64,000 nucleotides of DNA from Novosphingobium sp. PC22D. Lineage in GTDB: Bacteria; Pseudomonadota; Alphaproteobacteria; Sphingomonadales; Sphingomonadaceae. Positions 61,757-64,000 of the stretch are shown here, in pieces. Numbering within the stretch: position 1 is the stretch's first letter; each line of letters opens with the position of its first letter. The position numbers were made by a program, and so were the translations under genes. The stretch is taken from contig NZ_MWMO01000010.1 in the NCBI RefSeq assembly GCF_002556635.1, forward strand, positions 62,001 through 126,000, in the 5' to 3' direction. The notes below the pieces were generated by a model. It did no database searches. It saw nothing but the letters and a program-made list of their open reading frames with translations, and had not been told where the DNA came from.

Positions 61757-63955
61757 TCAGGCGCGGGTGCGCGGCATGCCCAGACCGCGCTCGGCGATCA
61801 TCGAGCGGTGGACCTCGCTGGTGCCGCCGTAGATGCGCGTGCCGTGGGCGTGGCGATAGCTCTGGTTGATGAGATTGAGCGGACCCTTGCGCTTGGACAG
61901 CGACAGCGGCGCGGTCATCTGCAGCATTTCGCGCGCATCCTCGAGGAAGACTTCCGAGCTGTACATCTTGGCCATTGGTCCGAAGGCCATGTTCGGCTTC
62001 TTCTCGACGCCGGCCCACATCGAGCGGAATTCGAGCATTTCGGCAACGCCGATGTGCGCGCGGATGCGGGCAAGCCGCACTTGCAGATGTGTGTCGTCAA
62101 TCCGCTTGAGGTCGCGCAGAACCTCCTCGCAGGCTTCCAGCGTATCCTCGATCACCTTGCCGAAGCCGCCGCCGTGCTCGAGTTCGAGCGCCACCGACAT
62201 GACCTTGGTTCCTCCGTCGACAGGACCGAGGCGCCAGGTGTCGGGGACGTGCACGTCATCGTAGAAGGTGACATTGGTGCGCTCGTCCATGAAGGTGTGG
62301 ATGGCCTGCACCTCCACGCCTTCGGCCTTGAGCGGCACGATGAACATGGTGAGGCCCTTGTGCTTGGCGACTTCGGCGTTCGTCCGCGCGAGCATCAGCA
62401 CGTATTCGGAAAGGTTGGCGCCGCTGGTCCACATCTTGGTGCCGTTGATCCGCCAGCTCCCGTCCTCGGCCTGCGTGGCGCGCGTGCGAGCAGCGAAGAC
62501 GTCCGATCCGCAGCCCGGCTCCGAATAGCCGAGCGAGGTGATGGCATCGCCGTTGACGACGCGCTCGAGCACCTGTGCCTTCAAGTCGTCGGTGCCGAAC
62601 TTGACCATCATGTAGCCGACCATCTCGGCGACGCTGATGGCCGGGTTCGAATAGCCGTGCATGTTGAACCGCTCGCGGGCCGATTTCTTGGCATAGGGAC
62701 CGAGTTCGCGACCGCCCAGGCTCGGGTTGCCGAGGAACAGGAGGTCGGCGGCCTTGAGCTTCTTGTGGACCGAAGGCACCCAGCCTTCCCAACTGAAGTG
62801 GAACTGTTCGCGCTCCTCGTCGGTGACCTGGGTCTCGAAGAAGGCGTCGATCTCGGCGTTCACCGCGCGCGCTTCCTCGCCGATGTCGAATTCGATCGGA
62901 GTCTCGCCGACGTCGGGCAGCGATACCGTCTCGCCGCCATAGAACCGGCGTCCGGCCTCCGCGAGCCATTGCTGCACGTCGCCATGCACCAGCGGCCAGG
63001 CGTTGGCGCGCAGGTTGTAGAGATGGATGTCGTATTCCTTCGACAGGCCATAGCCGCCGAAGGTCTGGAGCGCCTGGCTGACGGCGTCCGCCGCCGCCGT
63101 GGCGCTCTGCCAGAGGCTGAGCGAAATATTGCCGCCGGCGTCTTCCTTACCGTCGGCGATGTCGCGGATCGTGCGCCAGGTCAGGAGCTTGCCGCCGTCG
63201 ACGTCGCACAGGCGATCGGCGAGCGGGTGCGATACGCCCTGGAACTGGCCGATGAGCTGGTCGAAGGCCTTGCGCTCGCAGGCGTATTCCGCCGCGAGCT
63301 TGAGCGCCTGACGGCCGAGGCCGGAGAGCGCCGCGGCCATCAGCAGCTTCCATTCCTCGAGACCGGCGGCGAACGTGGCGACGGCCTCGCCGCCCGAGGC
63401 CAGCACCTTGGCGTCGAGTGTAGACAGATCGATTTCGGCGATCGGAGTGGTCGCGAGATTGTCCTCGCCCTTCGCGAAACCCTCCGGGACGGTGAGGAGG
63501 ACCACATCGTCGCCGCGCCGCGCGACGATCAGGCCCGCGACGGCGCCGCCGGCGATCCATTGCATCGGTGTTTCGGCCATGTCGTGAAAGGCGAGCGCAG
63601 TCACCGTCTCGCCCCCGATCGTCGCGGCGAGTTCGTCCGAGGCGGTCTCGGTTCCGAGTTGGCCGAGCAGGCGCGCGGCGACGAGCGCTTCGGCCAGCGG
63701 GCCCGAGGCCAGCGTGCGCCCGGCCTCTTCCATCACCACGACAGCATCGAACAGGCCCAGCCCCATGCCGTCCGCTTCTTCGGGCACGCGGATCGCGAAG
63801 GCGCCGAGTTCGGCGAGGCCGGTCCACAAGGCGGGATCGAATCCGCCGTGCTCTTCCATTGCCTTGCGGATCTTCGCCGAACTGGAGTGCTCGTCGAGAA
63901 AGCGCGCGAAATTGTCGCGCACCATTTCCTGTTCGTCGGTCAAGTCGAAATTCAT
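61757..63955 (-). CDS. Double-length acyl-CoA dehydrogenase
   Basis: A 732-residue protein made of two acyl-CoA dehydrogenase modules. The first (about 1-355) has the N-terminal helical start FDLTDEQEMVRDNFARFL and the C-terminal-domain stretch ERKAFDQLIGQFQGVSHPLAD with FGGYGLSKEYD. The second (about 370-732) has SLGYSEPGCGSDVFAARTRA, KMWTSGANLSEYVLML and IYGGTSEVHRSMIAERGLG. This looks like a fusion of the two unlike subunits of heteromeric dehydrogenases known from steroid side-chain and ring catabolism. FAD sites and the active base may be shared between halves. The window ends 45 bases upstream of its start. Confidence 0.9.
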   Translation of the reverse strand: MNFDLTDEQEMVRDNFARFLDEHSSSAKIRKAMEEHGGFDPALWTGLAELGAFAIRVPEEADGMGLGLFDAVVVMEEAGRTLASGPLAEALVAARLLGQLGTETASDELAATIGGETVTALAFHDMAETPMQWIAGGAVAGLIVARRGDDVVLLTVPEGFAKGEDNLATTPIAEIDLSTLDAKVLASGGEAVATFAAGLEEWKLLMAAALSGLGRQALKLAAEYACERKAFDQLIGQFQGVSHPLADRLCDVDGGKLLTWRTIRDIADGKEDAGGNISLSLWQSATAAADAVSQALQTFGGYGLSKEYDIHLYNLRANAWPLVHGDVQQWLAEAGRRFYGGETVSLPDVGETPIEFDIGEEARAVNAEIDAFFETQVTDEEREQFHFSWEGWVPSVHKKLKAADLLFLGNPSLGGRELGPYAKKSARERFNMHGYSNPAISVAEMVGYMMVKFGTDDLKAQVLERVVNGDAITSLGYSEPGCGSDVFAARTRATQAEDGSWRINGTKMWTSGANLSEYVLMLARTNAEVAKHKGLTMFIVPLKAEGVEVQAIHTFMDERTNVTFYDDVHVPDTWRLGPVDGGTKVMSVALELEHGGGFGKVIEDTLEACEEVLRDLKRIDDTHLQVRLARIRAHIGVAEMLEFRSMWAGVEKKPNMAFGPMAKMYSSEVFLEDAREMLQMTAPLSLSKRKGPLNLINQSYRHAHGTRIYGGTSEVHRSMIAERGLGMPRTRA

Positions 63956-64000
63956 GGCAGTCCGCCCCGTGTAGTCGTTTTGTCCCGGGGCGGTTCGCGA

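Overview
The window is GC-rich DNA packed with genes on both strands, with many ATGA or TGATG start/stop overlaps. It reads as a chromosomal segment of an alphaproteobacterium, most likely Sphingomonadales (Novosphingobium/Sphingobium-like). This placement is inferred from gene content: a three-gene branched-chain 2-oxoacid dehydrogenase operon, tkt-gap-pgk with a class I aldolase, the zapA/6S/5-formyl-THF cyclo-ligase block, small DUF2842 and PilZ proteins, and a REP-like palindromic element of a kind I associate with sphingomonads. I see no transposase, phage gene, rRNA or CRISPR array. Two tRNAs (Pro-CGG, Asp-GUC) and a probable 6S RNA are present.

Layout. 1-6349: the 3' end of sdhA, closed by a terminator; an HdeD-like membrane protein; a BlaI-type repressor with a strong dyad operator and a coupled M56 (BlaR1-like) metalloprotease carrying a long charged repeat; a lipoprotein; and creD. 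6402-10875: an FMN alpha-hydroxy-acid oxidase, tRNA-Pro, a chemoreceptor with a small partner protein, and thyA. 10992-14797: branched-chain 2-oxoacid dehydrogenase E1alpha, E1beta and E2. 14933-17146: katG and a terminator. 17293-21416: an exported isoaspartyl peptidase, a DUF969/DUF979 membrane pair, DUF2891 and a short asparaginase, which look like a peptide/amide utilisation unit. 21488-24816: small genes, tRNA-Asp, 5-formyl-THF cyclo-ligase, 6S RNA, zapA and a small coiled-coil gene. 25017-32487: the central-carbon run tkt-gap-MOSC-pgk-acyltransferase-aldolase-O-methyltransferase. 32598-34983: a lipoprotein, thiE and an MFS transporter.

35033-48241 is the most distinctive region. It holds a set of coenzyme F420 genes: cofC and npdG on the minus strand, and cofE, cofD and a fused cofG-cofH (fbiC) on the plus strand. 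An F420-type luciferase-like oxidoreductase and an SDR lie on one side. On the other side are a VOC protein, a sulfotransferase, an AraC regulator, an SDR, a zinc-type dehydrogenase and an alkylsulfatase-like metallo-beta-lactamase protein with an altered metal motif.

48418-53268: a LuxR-type regulator divergent from cysD-cysNC-cysQ, which makes PAPS and removes PAP and so could supply the sulfotransferase. 53324-63955: a CoA-thioester catabolic region with two TetR regulators and one MarR regulator, an AcuI-like reductase, an acyl-CoA ligase, a SnoaL-like protein, an SDR, an aldehyde dehydrogenase, an enoyl-CoA hydratase and a double-length acyl-CoA dehydrogenase. These suggest degradation of a complex organic acid, possibly steroid- or terpenoid-like; the substrate is not shown by the sequence. 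The window ends just beyond the acyl-CoA dehydrogenase start.
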